Assembly (NCBI RefSeq): GCF_000759855.1
Contig: NZ_JNAI01000006.1
Coordinates: 155,448 to 219,447 of the forward strand
DNA from: Prochlorococcus marinus str. MIT 9107
GTDB lineage: Bacteria; Cyanobacteriota; Cyanobacteriia; PCC-6307; Cyanobiaceae
Reading direction: 5' to 3'
DNA: 64,000 nucleotides
Part shown: one piece after another, positions 1-9,900 of the stretch
Position numbering within the stretch: position 1 is the first letter of the stretch
How the letters are laid out: each line of letters starts with the position of its first letter
Notes under the pieces: generated by a model
Told to the model about the DNA's origin: nothing
Databases searched by the model: none
What the model saw: only the letters and a program-made list of their open reading frames with translations
Position numbers and translations under genes: made by a program

Positions 1-1
1 C

Positions 2-403
2 AAAATTATAAGAGTTTTACCTACCACTAAAACAGGGGAACATCAAGTTTGGCCATTCCATCCTGAATGGGTAGAAATGTTCGAATTATCAAAACTTGGA
101 GAAAATCCAGAACTACTCCCCAATATTAATAGAGACCTTAAAACTACAACCTTGCAGAATATTGGAAAAAAAATTACAGATCAGTTTAAGCGTTACTCTT
201 TACAGATAAAACCTTATGATCTAAGGCATGCTTGGGCAGTAAGAACAATTTTTTATGATTTACCTGATACTGTGGCTGCCAGAATGATGGGACATTCGGT
301 TAGTTTACATACTCAAACTTATCACCACTGGATTACTAAAAGAGATCAACAAAAGGCAGTAAATAATGCACTTTTAAAAGTTAAAAGAGCTAAAAATATT
401 TAA
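2..403 (+). CDS. Tyrosine recombinase / phage-integrase family protein, 3' part only
   Basis: The frame is open from the left edge of the window, so only about the last 133 residues are visible and the start lies outside. The visible part is the end of a tyrosine-recombinase catalytic domain. It carries the arginine-histidine box (DLRHAWAVR) and the box GHSVSLHTQTYHHW, whose Tyr sits at the nucleophile position of the family. The HxxR position reads Tyr instead of His (YDLR), a change tolerated in some members. Such enzymes cut and rejoin DNA through a 3'-phosphotyrosine link. It is followed 34 bp later by cobO. No phage genes or attachment repeats are visible here, so it may be a resident XerC/D-like or degenerate integrase gene; the domain call is firm, the role is not. 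Confidence 0.85.
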   Translation, partial: KIIRVLPTTKTGEHQVWPFHPEWVEMFELSKLGENPELLPNINRDLKTTTLQNIGKKITDQFKRYSLQIKPYDLRHAWAVRTIFYDLPDTVAARMMGHSVSLHTQTYHHWITKRDQQKAVNNALLKVKRAKNI

Positions 404-437
404 AGATTTATAATTATTAAATAAAAATTAGGGGCAT

Positions 438-1130
438 ATGCAAGAAAAACCTACATCTTCCGAGAAAATATTTAACCTTGATAATCAAGCAAATAAGCTT
501 GGAATGGGAGGAAAATTATCAACGGATAGCGATGAGAGCTCATATAAAAAAAGAATGCAGCAAAGAAAAGATATTCAAGCCGAAAGACTACAAATTAGAA
601 AAACAAAAAAAGGATTATTGATTGTTTTTACAGGGAATGGCAAGGGCAAGACAACTGCATCTTTAGGTATGGCTTTAAGAACAATAGGTCATGGCTATAA
701 AGTGGCAATAATTCAATTTATCAAAGGAGGCTGGACCACTGGAGAAGAAAAAGCACTTAAAAATTTGTCTTCAAACATATCTTGGCATTCATTAGGAGAA
801 GGATTTACTTGGGAAACACAAGACAGATTAAGAGATGAAAAATTAGTTCAAGAAGCATGGCAACTAGCAAAAAAATACATAAAGAACGAATCTTATAAAC
901 TTATCATTCTTGATGAAATTAATATTGCTACAAAACTTGGTTATCTTGCACCAGAAGATATAATCACTTTTTTAAAAAGCTTAAATAATAGAAAAAATCA
1001 TATTGTTTTAACTGGAAGAGGAGCATCTGATTCAATTATCAATTACGCTGATCTAGTTACAGAAATGAAACTTATAAGACATCCTTTTAAAGAACAAGGA
1101 ATAAAAGCACAAAAGTGTGTTGAATTTTAG
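438..1130 (+). CDS. cobO: Cob(I)alamin adenosyltransferase (CobO/BtuR type)
   Basis: This enzyme transfers the adenosyl group of ATP to the cobalt of corrinoids, a late step in making coenzyme B12 or pseudo-B12. The 230-residue protein has a charged N-terminal extension of about 57 residues, then a P-loop (GNGKGKTT, about residues 66-73) and a Walker-B-like LDEINIA near residue 158, both typical of the CobO family. The start at 438 follows the purine-rich stretch TAGGGGCAT. It stands alone between the recombinase gene and pyrH; the other corrin genes in the window (cobK near 17.4 kb, cobM near 55.2 kb) are far away. Confidence 0.93.
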   Translation: MQEKPTSSEKIFNLDNQANKLGMGGKLSTDSDESSYKKRMQQRKDIQAERLQIRKTKKGLLIVFTGNGKGKTTASLGMALRTIGHGYKVAIIQFIKGGWTTGEEKALKNLSSNISWHSLGEGFTWETQDRLRDEKLVQEAWQLAKKYIKNESYKLIILDEINIATKLGYLAPEDIITFLKSLNNRKNHIVLTGRGASDSIINYADLVTEMKLIRHPFKEQGIKAQKCVEF

Positions 1131-1257
1131 TTAAAGCAAATTATTATTTAAATTTTATTGAGGCAGGTTTAGAAATGTTTAAAGACGCAAGCAATATCTG
1201 AACAAAAAATCAATTTGGTGCATTTACTTGCTAAGGTCTTAAAAGTACAATTATTGA

Positions 1258-1962
1258 ATGACTTACAAAAGAGTACTCTTAAAACTTAGTGGTGAAGCAC
1301 TAATGGGTGAAAAACCTTATGGTATTGATCCTGCTATAGTTCAGTCAATTGCAGAGGATGTTTCAAAAGTAGTCGAAAAAAATATACAACTTGCAATAGT
1401 TGTTGGGGGTGGGAATATTTTTAGGGGGCTTAAAGGGTCTGCAGATGGAATGGATAGAGCGACGGCAGATTATGTTGGGATGCTCGCAACAGTAATGAAT
1501 GCTATTTCACTTCAAGATGGTCTCGAGAGAGTAGGAGTTGCAACCAGAGTTCAAACTGCAATAGAAATGCAAGAGATTGCAGAACCCTATATCAGAAGAA
1601 GAGCTATGAGACACCTTGAAAAAGGTAGAGTTGTAGTCTTCGGAGGTGGATGCGGAAATCCGTTTTTCACAACTGACACTACTGCGGCTCTTAGGGCAGC
1701 GGAGATAAATGCTGAAGTTGTTATGAAGGCTACCAAAGTTGATGGAGTATATAATTGTGATCCTAATAAATTTAAAGATGCAAAAAAATATTCCTCTCTT
1801 AGTTATCAACAAGTTCTTAGTGATGAAATCGCAGTAATGGATAGTACTGCAATTGCTCTATGCAAAGATAACAATATCCCTATTATGGTATTTGATATAT
1901 TCAAAAAAGGTAACATCTCTAAAGCTGTTGCTGGGGATTCTATAGGTTCATTAATTAGTTAA
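1258..1962 (+). CDS. pyrH: UMP kinase
   Basis: UMP kinase phosphorylates UMP to UDP with ATP; the bacterial enzyme belongs to the amino-acid kinase fold and is a cytosolic hexamer. The 234-residue length is normal. Visible motifs are LLKLSGEAL at the N terminus, [10 protein letters not shown] near 48-57 and GNPFFTTD near 133-140. The loop before the last motif reads GGGCGNPFF with Cys132, where the E. coli enzyme has Thr. The gene is followed by frr after 22 bp, the usual pyrH-frr pairing, and probably shares a transcript with frr and the oxidoreductase gene after it. Confidence 0.97.
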   Translation: MTYKRVLLKLSGEALMGEKPYGIDPAIVQSIAEDVSKVVEKNIQLAIVVGGGNIFRGLKGSADGMDRATADYVGMLATVMNAISLQDGLERVGVATRVQTAIEMQEIAEPYIRRRAMRHLEKGRVVVFGGGCGNPFFTTDTTAALRAAEINAEVVMKATKVDGVYNCDPNKFKDAKKYSSLSYQQVLSDEIAVMDSTAIALCKDNNIPIMVFDIFKKGNISKAVAGDSIGSLIS

Positions 1963-1984
1963 AGCTTAATTAAATTTTTTTATT

Positions 1985-2533
1985 ATGAAAGAACAAGAAA
2001 TTCAAGAAAATATGAATAAAAGTATTGAAGCCACACAAAGAAACTTTAATACAATTAGGACAGGCAGAGCTAATGCTTCCCTGTTAGACAGAGTAAGTGT
2101 TGAGTACTACGGAGCAGAAACACCAATCAAATCGCTTGCCACTATAAGCACTGTTGATTCGCAAACAATTTCAATACAACCTTTCGATATTTCATGTTTA
2201 CAAGCGATAGAGAAATCTATTTCCATGAGTGATTTAGGTATTACTCCAAATAATGATGGGAAAGTAATAAGAATAAATGTTCCTCCTTTAACAGAAGAAA
2301 GAAGAAAAGAATTTTGTAAATTAGCCTCTAAATATGCTGAGGAAGGAAAAGTAGCTTTGAGAAATATCAGAAGAGATGCTGTTGATAAAGAAAAAAAAGA
2401 CGAAAAAGATGGCCTTATTTCTATTGACGAATCGAGAGATAATCAATCTGAAATTCAGAAAATTACTGATAAATATATTGCCTTAATAGAAACTAAATTG
2501 TCTGAAAAAGAAAAGGAAATTCTAAAAGTTTGA
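1985..2533 (+). CDS. frr: Ribosome recycling factor
   Basis: RRF splits the post-termination 70S ribosome together with EF-G. The 182-residue protein has the family length and the conserved segments [16 protein letters not shown] near the N terminus and [10 protein letters not shown] in the middle. It lies directly downstream of pyrH. Its TGA stop overlaps the TTG start of the next gene in the tetranucleotide TTGA, suggesting translational coupling. Confidence 0.97.
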   Translation: MKEQEIQENMNKSIEATQRNFNTIRTGRANASLLDRVSVEYYGAETPIKSLATISTVDSQTISIQPFDISCLQAIEKSISMSDLGITPNNDGKVIRINVPPLTEERRKEFCKLASKYAEEGKVALRNIRRDAVDKEKKDEKDGLISIDESRDNQSEIQKITDKYIALIETKLSEKEKEILKV

Positions 2534-3663
2534 CAGGATTTGACGTTGTAATAATTGGTGGAGGTTTATCAGGATCTTCCACAGCTCTTAACCTATCAAA
2601 GAAAGGATATTCTGTTTTAATTATTGAAAAAGATAATTTCCAAGATTACAAACCATGTGCAGGAGGGATGGCATCTTCAATGCAAAGATTTCTTCCTTTA
2701 AATATAAAAGATTCCATAGAATCAAAAATTAAGAATGTTGAATTCAGATGGAAGGCTGCAGATAATGTGACTGCTGATCTGACTGGTGAGTCCCCATTTT
2801 GGATTATTAAAAGAGAGAAGCTTGATCAATTATTACTTGATGAGTCCTTGAGTAATGGAGCTCAGATAATGAGACCATTACTGATAGAAAAAATCATAAA
2901 AAAAAATGATAAATGGGAAATTACTTGCAATAACAAAATAAAATATATTACAGAATTTCTTGTGATTGCAGATGGGTCCCAATCGAAATGGGCGAGTTAT
3001 TTCAATTTAGGGCCAAGAAAACCGAAATTTGCGAACACAATCTCATTAAGATTGAAAGGGTTAGGTAAAATACCTAGAGATGCAGTTAGATTTGAGTTTG
3101 GATTTATAAAATATGGTTTCGCATGGGCGTTTCCCCTAAGAGAAAGCTTAAATATTGGTTTAGGTACTTTTATAAATAATAGTCTCCTAGAAAATCAGGC
3201 TATAAATAAGCAAGTAATCAGAAGCTTCGGTTTTGAAGATTTTCCTCATAAAACAATTAGTAAGAAACTGAGAATATGGAATGGCTTCCACTCAATTAAT
3301 GGTGACAAAGTTTTAGCGGTTGGAGATGCAGCATCTCTATGTGATCCATTTTTAGCTGAAGGAATTAGACCATCTTTAATTAGCAGTTTTTATGCTGCAG
3401 AATACATAGATCAGTACTTATCAGGAAAAGTAAATGATTTAGATCTTTATACAAAAAAAATTAACAATATTTGGGGGAAATCTATGGCTTGGGGGCGGAG
3501 AATAGCCCAGGTATTTTATAGATTTCCTAGAACTGGATACCAATTAGGTGTTAAAAGAAAAACAGCCCCTAAACGTATTGCTCAAATATTATCAGGAGAA
3601 ATGAGTTATGAAGATATTGCGAAAAGAGTTATTAGAAGACTTTTAACAAGAAGTGGGGCTTAA
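2530..3663 (+). CDS. Geranylgeranyl-reductase-family FAD-dependent oxidoreductase
   Basis: This is a 377-residue flavoprotein of the geranylgeranyl reductase / ChlP-like family. The N terminus holds the dinucleotide-binding motif [13 protein letters not shown], and near residue 265 there is the second FAD motif [16 protein letters not shown]. Family members reduce isoprenoid double bonds, for example on the chlorophyll phytyl tail or archaeal lipids. I cannot tell the substrate, and the true chlP may lie elsewhere in the genome. The start is TTG, overlapping the frr stop by 4 bp, and there is no alternative ATG before the Rossmann motif. Confidence 0.82.
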   Translation: MTGFDVVIIGGGLSGSSTALNLSKKGYSVLIIEKDNFQDYKPCAGGMASSMQRFLPLNIKDSIESKIKNVEFRWKAADNVTADLTGESPFWIIKREKLDQLLLDESLSNGAQIMRPLLIEKIIKKNDKWEITCNNKIKYITEFLVIADGSQSKWASYFNLGPRKPKFANTISLRLKGLGKIPRDAVRFEFGFIKYGFAWAFPLRESLNIGLGTFINNSLLENQAINKQVIRSFGFEDFPHKTISKKLRIWNGFHSINGDKVLAVGDAASLCDPFLAEGIRPSLISSFYAAEYIDQYLSGKVNDLDLYTKKINNIWGKSMAWGRRIAQVFYRFPRTGYQLGVKRKTAPKRIAQILSGEMSYEDIAKRVIRRLLTRSGA

Positions 3664-3687
3664 TTCTTTTTCAATTCAAACTTAAAA

Positions 3688-4689
3688 TTAGTTAGCAGAA
3701 ATCAATTTATGATTTTTAATTTCTGAATATCTCTTAAGTAACAGCTCTTCCAATTCTTCTATAGCCTTACTGAATCCAGTGATACCTTCACTAAGCTTTT
3801 CACTTGCCATTTGATCTTCTAACATACTTAATCTGAAATCTTTTTCTTCAAATTCGTAGTCAATAGAATTATTTATTTGAGTACTTACATCTAATTTTCT
3901 AACTAACTCTCCTTTCTCTTTTTTCAGTTCCTCAAGAAATTTTGGTGCGATTGTTAAAAGATCGCAACCTGCTAATTCTTTTATTTCATCAATATTTCTA
4001 AAACTCGCTCCCATTACTTCTGTCTTGAATCCCTTTTCTTTAAAGTACTTGTATATTTGTGTAACCGAAATAACACCAGGATCTTCAGAACCAACAAAAC
4101 TAGTTTTACCAGTTTTGGCTTTATGCCAATCCAATATACGGCCAACGAACGGAGAAATTAGAGTTATCTTTGCATTGGCACAAGTTACCGCTTGGCAGAA
4201 GTTAAAAAGTAAAGTTAAGTTGCACTTAATACCCTCTTTTTCCAAAATTTCAGCTGCCTTAATTCCCTCCCAAGTTGCAGCAATCTTAATCAAAATTCTT
4301 TCCTTTTCAATTCCAAAATTTTTGTAAAGATTAATCAATTTTCTCGCTTTTTCTACCGTAGCTGCGGTGTCAAAGCTCAGTCTTGCATCAACTTCTGTAG
4401 ATACGCGCCCTGAAATAATTTTCAATATTTCTTTTCCAAAAGATACTGAAACTTGGTCAACAGTTTCTTTAATTAATTCAATTTCGGAGAATCCTTGGGA
4501 CAGTGAATTTTCTGAACTTTCTAAAGCTCTATCAATTAATTTCACATAATCAGGATTCTTGGCAGCAGCAAGTATTAGCGATGGATTGGTTGTGGCGTCC
4601 CTTGGTTGAAACTTTTTTATCGAATCTAAATCTCCAGTATCAGCAACAACAACAGTCATAGAAGACAATTGGTCTAAGATTGATTTCAT
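3688..4689 (-). CDS. tal: Transaldolase
   Basis: Transaldolase moves a three-carbon dihydroxyacetone unit between sugar phosphates in the pentose phosphate pathway, the main route of dark carbon oxidation in cyanobacteria. The 333-residue protein has the N-terminal motif DATTNPSL and the Schiff-base segment [16 protein letters not shown] with its Lys. The chosen ATG at 4689 gives the family N terminus [10 protein letters not shown]. The frame stays open 13 codons further upstream, but those residues are not family-like. Confidence 0.96.
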   Translation of the reverse strand: MKSILDQLSSMTVVVADTGDLDSIKKFQPRDATTNPSLILAAAKNPDYVKLIDRALESSENSLSQGFSEIELIKETVDQVSVSFGKEILKIISGRVSTEVDARLSFDTAATVEKARKLINLYKNFGIEKERILIKIAATWEGIKAAEILEKEGIKCNLTLLFNFCQAVTCANAKITLISPFVGRILDWHKAKTGKTSFVGSEDPGVISVTQIYKYFKEKGFKTEVMGASFRNIDEIKELAGCDLLTIAPKFLEELKKEKGELVRKLDVSTQINNSIDYEFEEKDFRLSMLEDQMASEKLSEGITGFSKAIEELEELLLKRYSEIKNHKLISAN

Positions 4690-4781
4690 ATCCAAATAAT
4701 CATAATTATATTTATAAACTAGCTTCAAATACTAATGAAATCATCAAATAATTAACTAAATATTTATAAATTTGAAAAACT

Positions 4782-6533
4782 TTAGGGTTTTTTAACAATC
4801 ATTTTATGATCTTTCACCTGAGGAGGTATTTTTTCAATTACGATCAAGCTCTCAATAATTTCTTTCGCAACTGGGACTGCGACTGTTGAACCATATGCAT
4901 ATGATTTAGATGGCTCATCTATAACTACAAGGACAACATATTTTGGATCATTAACTGGTAAGGTCGCGACAAAACTGCAAACTTTTTTACTTGTGTAAGA
5001 ACCATTTAAAGCCTTTTGAGATGTTCCTGTTTTTCCAGCAATTCTGTAACCCTCAATTTTCACTCCAGATCCACTACCGTCATCAACTACACTCTCCATC
5101 CACTCAAGAACAGTTTGAGAGACCTCATATGAAAAAAATTGTTTTTTTGAATTTTTATTTACTCTCTCTTTAAAAGTTGAGGTCACATGAGGAGTCACTT
5201 CAAAACCTCCATTAGCAATAGCCGCATGAAGTTGAACCAATTTAAGTGGCGAGATTGAGAACCCTTTCCCAAAGGAAGCCACAGCAGGTTCAATTGGTTG
5301 ATTGACAAATAAATCTTTGCTCTTTAATTGACCTGCAGTGGATTCATATAAGTCAGTCTCTAAGTTTTTATTAACGCCTAAATTTTTTAACCAATCCCAA
5401 TAAATTGTAGGATCTAAATTTTGCATTATTTTTACCATCGCTACATTACTTGAAACCTGCAAAACTTTTGGATAATCAATGTATCCATGACCTTTTTCAT
5501 CCCAATTAGAAAGTGTCCACCCTCCAACATTAATCTTTCCAATATCTTCAACTAAGCCATCTTTTTGGATTACTTTTTCTTCTAACGCCAAGGCAAGATT
5601 AATGGGTTTAAAAGTTGAACCAGGCTCAAATAAATCTTGAGAATACCAACCCTTGAATAGTTCAGAATCATACTGCCAAAATTTATTTGGATCATAGGAA
5701 GGAACTGTCACCAAAGAGATAATCTGACCATTATTTACGTCCATAACTATTGCGAATCCCTTTTTTGCCCTCCATTGATTTACTTGCTTTGATAAAGCAT
5801 TGAATGACGCTTTCTGTAATTTTGAATCTATTGTCAAACCTAAACTCTTGTAATCAGAAATAAAATCTCCAGGAGCAGAATTATCAGGTAAAGGGGTTCC
5901 ATCTCCTCCCCTTTTTATAAAATTACTTTTATTAAGTACTTTAATACGATTTTCTAAATGAAGCTCTAAACCAGCTGAACCTTTATTTTCATCATTTACA
6001 AATCCAACAAGGTTAGAATAAATCTTGCCTTGTGGGTAATATCTTTGCGAATATTTAAACAAATCAAGTCCGCTTATTTGAAGATTCTTAATCTTTTGAG
6101 CTTTTTCTTCAGAAATTTTATCTAAAAGCTTTATACCTCTCATATTGTTATTAAATTTTTCCAAGAGAATTTCATCTCTAATATCCAAGATAGGTGATAA
6201 TTTTTTTACAACTTCTTTAATACTGCGAACTTTTTTAATTGAATCACCAGGAAAATTAAAATGCTTTGGATGGGCCCATAATTTATAGAGTGGTTTATCA
6301 TAAGCAATCAATCTTTTATTTCTGTCTACAATTGATCTCCTTTTTTTCAAAGACTCTGTTTTCGAAGATTGTATTAACCTTGCTTTCCTTTGCAAATTTG
6401 AGGCGTTAAAGACTTGCAATTTAACTAACCTACCAAACAAACTAAATATGATTATCAAACTAAAAATATAAAGCAACTTAAATCTCCTTTGATCAAGGGG
6501 GGCAATACGAACAATTTTTTTATATTTTTTCAT
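4782..6533 (-). CDS. ftsI: Septal peptidoglycan transpeptidase (class B penicillin-binding protein, FtsI/PBP3)
   Basis: A 583-residue class B penicillin-binding protein that cross-links cell-wall peptides, most likely at the division septum. It has one N-terminal membrane anchor (about residues 17-36), a dimerisation region, and a transpeptidase domain with the three active-site motifs: STFK at 306-309, SSN at 361-363 and KTGT at 501-504. Its ATG overlaps the stop of the upstream small membrane protein gene in the sequence TAATG, so the two are probably translated in a coupled way. No other division or murein genes are next to it. Confidence 0.92.
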   Translation of the reverse strand: MKKYKKIVRIAPLDQRRFKLLYIFSLIIIFSLFGRLVKLQVFNASNLQRKARLIQSSKTESLKKRRSIVDRNKRLIAYDKPLYKLWAHPKHFNFPGDSIKKVRSIKEVVKKLSPILDIRDEILLEKFNNNMRGIKLLDKISEEKAQKIKNLQISGLDLFKYSQRYYPQGKIYSNLVGFVNDENKGSAGLELHLENRIKVLNKSNFIKRGGDGTPLPDNSAPGDFISDYKSLGLTIDSKLQKASFNALSKQVNQWRAKKGFAIVMDVNNGQIISLVTVPSYDPNKFWQYDSELFKGWYSQDLFEPGSTFKPINLALALEEKVIQKDGLVEDIGKINVGGWTLSNWDEKGHGYIDYPKVLQVSSNVAMVKIMQNLDPTIYWDWLKNLGVNKNLETDLYESTAGQLKSKDLFVNQPIEPAVASFGKGFSISPLKLVQLHAAIANGGFEVTPHVTSTFKERVNKNSKKQFFSYEVSQTVLEWMESVVDDGSGSGVKIEGYRIAGKTGTSQKALNGSYTSKKVCSFVATLPVNDPKYVVLVVIDEPSKSYAYGSTVAVPVAKEIIESLIVIEKIPPQVKDHKMIVKKP

Positions 6534-6940
6534 TAATATCCTCTTTGATATTTGCTATCACTAAAACCTTCAATGAAGCTTTTAAAATTTTTATTAAATA
6601 AACTTTCTTTTTTTTCTGCAATTTTATCTAGATAGATTAAATCTTTAGGTTTAGTTTTTTTATATTTATTTAGAGACTCAAGTTCACTTATATAATATTG
6701 CTCAAGTGTAGAAATATAATCAATTAGATTATTATTGATTGCTATCGTTTTAGATAAAGTTTTATATGTATTTGACCATTTCCTTTGACTATCAAAAGAT
6801 AAGAAAAATAAGGTAAAGATTAATATCACAAGAGAGATATTAATGGTGTTAAATATTTGATGTATTAGTAAAGATATTTTTTCAGGTTTTTTTTGACTTT
6901 GATATGGAACTTTTTTTTTAAAAATTAAATTGATTCCCAT
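6533..6940 (-). CDS. Small membrane protein upstream of ftsI, FtsL-like position
   Basis: The 135-residue protein is not recognised from sequence. It has a basic N terminus, one hydrophobic segment at about residues 33-50 (NISLVILIFTLFFLSF), and a charged, helix-prone C-terminal half. The one-base overlap with ftsI (TAATG) and the topology of a short bitopic protein just before ftsI match the place where many bacteria encode FtsL. That is inference from position and shape only; the sequence is too divergent for a call. Confidence 0.7.
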   Translation of the reverse strand: MGINLIFKKKVPYQSQKKPEKISLLIHQIFNTINISLVILIFTLFFLSFDSQRKWSNTYKTLSKTIAINNNLIDYISTLEQYYISELESLNKYKKTKPKDLIYLDKIAEKKESLFNKNFKSFIEGFSDSKYQRGY

Positions 6941-7036
6941 CAGGTTTCATTTATGATTTAATTGTAAAATGAAAGAAGTGTTATTAGTTAAATAAGCACC
7001 TTTTAGTTTGATTCGCAAGTAATAAATTTAAATTAT

Positions 7037-8398
7037 TTATGTTCTCAATAAGAACAAATTCAAAAATGTCAACCCATTCCACAAAGTATGCATAGTGACT
7101 GAAGAAAGCAAACTCCCTGAAGCAATACGTGTAATTCCTAGTCCTATACCAAGAACAAATAATGGCAGCATTTCTCCCAAACTTAAATGAGCCAAAGCGA
7201 ATATAAATGCTGAAACTATGATGCCCAAAATTATTCCAAAATCTCTTGAAAGAGTGGGCAGTAAAATACCTCGAAATATAATCTCTTCAAATAAAGGAGC
7301 AATGAGAGTTGTAGTAACAAATAAAAGAATAAATGATAAGTAATTATTATTATTAAGAACAATTTCCAGCAAAGGGTTACTACCATTCTGGGTCTCAATA
7401 AGACTATTCATAATTAGAGAAACCAATAAGACAAAAGGAACTATGGTTAACCAACCCTTAATTCCTTGAATAATTGCATCTTTTATTGGCAAGAAATTAA
7501 ACTGAAAATAATCTTGCTTTAAAATAAATTCACCATTTAAAGATTTAATTTGATAATAAACTATCAACAATGGTGGAGTAGCCATAAAAAGATATCCAAA
7601 AAATATTTTTAGAGATTGAGATAACTCATTCGAGATATTTTTAGAAAATAGTTCAACTAAACTTATAGAAAATAAAGGAGATACAACTTCTCCCAAAACA
7701 ACGAATCCACCTCCAATTAACAAGACCATATCTATTAACTCTAAGTCTAAGGGTTTAATTTCTTTCCACCCAAATTTTTTCAAAGATATAACTTTCCATA
7801 ATGTTTTTAAAGCCAGAATTGACCCAATCAATATAGTTAAAAGTGGTATTAATCTGATGGCTATTATTTTTAAAAACATTTTGCTTGAAAATGATTTTGT
7901 TATTATTGAACTATCATCAAAATCAAATTTCTTGCTTAAAAGGTGATATATAAATCTATCATCTTTTAATAAATCAAATTTATCAAAATTTGCTTTATAA
8001 GAATTATTATTGGATTTTTTTTCTATTTCATCAATTAATAAATTATAGTTTTCATTTTCAAAATCTTTAAATATGTTTTTATCAGTTTTATATTGATTTG
8101 AATTTGAAGAAATTATCTGAATTAATTTATTTCTTTCTGTCATTTCATTAAATGCAACCTTAGATAAAGCATCATTTATTTCATCAACCGGATCATTTAT
8201 GATAAAAAATTTTTGAAGATTTGTTGGTATTGATTGGCTAGCTAATTCAACAATTTCATATTCTTTTTGACTTATATCAAATGAAACAGATGGTCTACTC
8301 AAACTGTCTCTCAAACCTTGTTGCCATACGAAGAAAGTTATGACTAAAGAAACTAAAGCCAAAGAAAGTTTTGTCTTAGAAATATTTTTAAAGGTCAT
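7037..8398 (-). CDS. CPBP-family intramembrane metalloprotease
   Basis: The 453-residue membrane protein ends in a CPBP (CAAX protease and bacteriocin-processing) domain. Its motifs are EEIIFRG (glutamate pair), FALAHLS and MHTLWNG, which supply the putative zinc ligands, spread over several transmembrane helices. The N-terminal 170 residues are an extra, mostly soluble region after a first membrane segment, so the protein is longer than a minimal CPBP enzyme. The substrate is unknown. It stands alone, divergent from the phosphatase-family gene at 8516. Confidence 0.88.
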   Translation of the reverse strand: MTFKNISKTKLSLALVSLVITFFVWQQGLRDSLSRPSVSFDISQKEYEIVELASQSIPTNLQKFFIINDPVDEINDALSKVAFNEMTERNKLIQIISSNSNQYKTDKNIFKDFENENYNLLIDEIEKKSNNNSYKANFDKFDLLKDDRFIYHLLSKKFDFDDSSIITKSFSSKMFLKIIAIRLIPLLTILIGSILALKTLWKVISLKKFGWKEIKPLDLELIDMVLLIGGGFVVLGEVVSPLFSISLVELFSKNISNELSQSLKIFFGYLFMATPPLLIVYYQIKSLNGEFILKQDYFQFNFLPIKDAIIQGIKGWLTIVPFVLLVSLIMNSLIETQNGSNPLLEIVLNNNNYLSFILLFVTTTLIAPLFEEIIFRGILLPTLSRDFGIILGIIVSAFIFALAHLSLGEMLPLFVLGIGLGITRIASGSLLSSVTMHTLWNGLTFLNLFLLRT

Positions 8399-8515
8399 AA
8401 TTTATTATAAAGTTGAAAACTATAGTTAGTTATCATTGAAATTTCTTATTATTGATATACCTATTTTTATCACGCCATGAGATGATTAAATTATCATCAT
8501 TCTCAAATTCATATA

Positions 8516-9844
8516 ATGACTATAAGATTAGTTTTGGTTAGACATGGACTAAGTAGTTTCAATTCAAAAGGATTAATTCAAGGTAGAACAGATGATTCAT
8601 TATTAACTAAAGAAGGATACGAACAAGCCCTCAAAGCAGGCAAAGCATTATCAAATATTGATTTTGAAAATATCTATTCTTCCCCTCTTGTGAGAGCCGC
8701 AGAAACTGCAAAAACAATAAAAAAGAGCTTTAATAAAGAACAAGATATTATCTTTGACAAGAATTTATTAGAAGTAGACCTTAGTCAATGGTCTGGTTTA
8801 AAAATTGATGAAATAAAAAACAAATTTCCAGAAATTTACCCTATATGGAAAAATGATCCAGAGAATCTAATTTTAAGAAGAAATAAAAATGATAACTATA
8901 AGCCAATTCAAGAGTTATTTGATCAAGCAAATAATTTTATAGAAGATATTTTAAAAATTTATTTAGAAAAAGATGATGTCAATATTTTAGTAGTTGGACA
9001 TAATGCGATTCTAAGATGTTTAATCCTTTTATTATTGGGAAGGCCTAACAAAGGTTTTAGGAAAATAAGATTAGAGAATGCTTCTTTCTCAATTCTCAAT
9101 ATCTCGAATCATAATAATTCTATTAAGACCCAAATTGAATGCTTAAATCAAACGTCCCATCTTAATAAAAATATTCCTATTCAAATTGGAGATTCAAGAA
9201 TATTTCTCATAAGACATGGTGAAACAACTTGGAACAAAGAAGGCAGATTCCAAGGCCAAATTGATATTCCTTTAAACTCCAATGGAAAAGATCAGGCAAG
9301 GAAGACTTTTGAATATTTGAGAAATATTTCTTTCAACAAGGCATTTTCAAGTTCAATGCAAAGACCTTACGAGACAGCACAAATAATTCTTCAAAAGAAC
9401 AAAGGTTTAAAGATAGAAAAAATAAATTCACTTGTAGAAATAAGCCACGGATTATGGGAGGGTAAACTAGAAGCAGAGATTAGAGAAAAGTGGCCTATTT
9501 TACTTGAAAATTGGCATGAAAAACCTGAAGAAGTAATCATGCCTGAAGGAGAATCTATTAAAGATGTTTCAGAAAGGTCCATAGAAGCTTTTAACAAAAT
9601 CTGTTTGTCTCAAAAAAATAATGATCTCACTCTCGTAGTAGCTCACGATGCAGTAAATAAAACTCTTATTTGCAATATTCTAGGCATGAATCATTCAAAT
9701 ATCTGGATGATTAAACAAGGAAATGGTGGCATAACTGTGATTGACCTCTTCAATGATCCCAGTAAAAGTCCTGTGATTAGCGCTCTAAACATTACAACAC
9801 ACTTGGGAGGGATAATTGATTCAACGGCTTCCGGGGCACTTTAA
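8516..9844 (+). CDS. Two-domain histidine phosphatase / phosphoglycerate-mutase-like protein
   Basis: The 442-residue protein is a tandem duplication of the histidine phosphatase fold. Domain 1 begins with VRHGLSSFN (about residues 7-15) and domain 2 with IRHGETTWN (about 232-240). Each also keeps a second catalytic His (VVGHNAI and VVAHDAV) and an Arg after the SS(P/M) segment. Cyanobacterial proteins of this form are annotated as phosphoglycerate mutase, but the fold also includes phosphatases, so the substrate is uncertain. Both domains seem to keep the catalytic residues. Confidence 0.88.
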   Translation: MTIRLVLVRHGLSSFNSKGLIQGRTDDSLLTKEGYEQALKAGKALSNIDFENIYSSPLVRAAETAKTIKKSFNKEQDIIFDKNLLEVDLSQWSGLKIDEIKNKFPEIYPIWKNDPENLILRRNKNDNYKPIQELFDQANNFIEDILKIYLEKDDVNILVVGHNAILRCLILLLLGRPNKGFRKIRLENASFSILNISNHNNSIKTQIECLNQTSHLNKNIPIQIGDSRIFLIRHGETTWNKEGRFQGQIDIPLNSNGKDQARKTFEYLRNISFNKAFSSSMQRPYETAQIILQKNKGLKIEKINSLVEISHGLWEGKLEAEIREKWPILLENWHEKPEEVIMPEGESIKDVSERSIEAFNKICLSQKNNDLTLVVAHDAVNKTLICNILGMNHSNIWMIKQGNGGITVIDLFNDPSKSPVISALNITTHLGGIIDSTASGAL

Positions 9845-9900
9845 ATAAAAACATTTTTGAAAACAAATAATGTCATCAAGTCTGAGTAAGAAATAGGTCT

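Noticed and set aside
1..403. Prophage or genomic island at the left edge
   Set aside because: Only a partial recombinase gene is visible; the next genes are ordinary core genes and no direct repeats or phage genes are seen.
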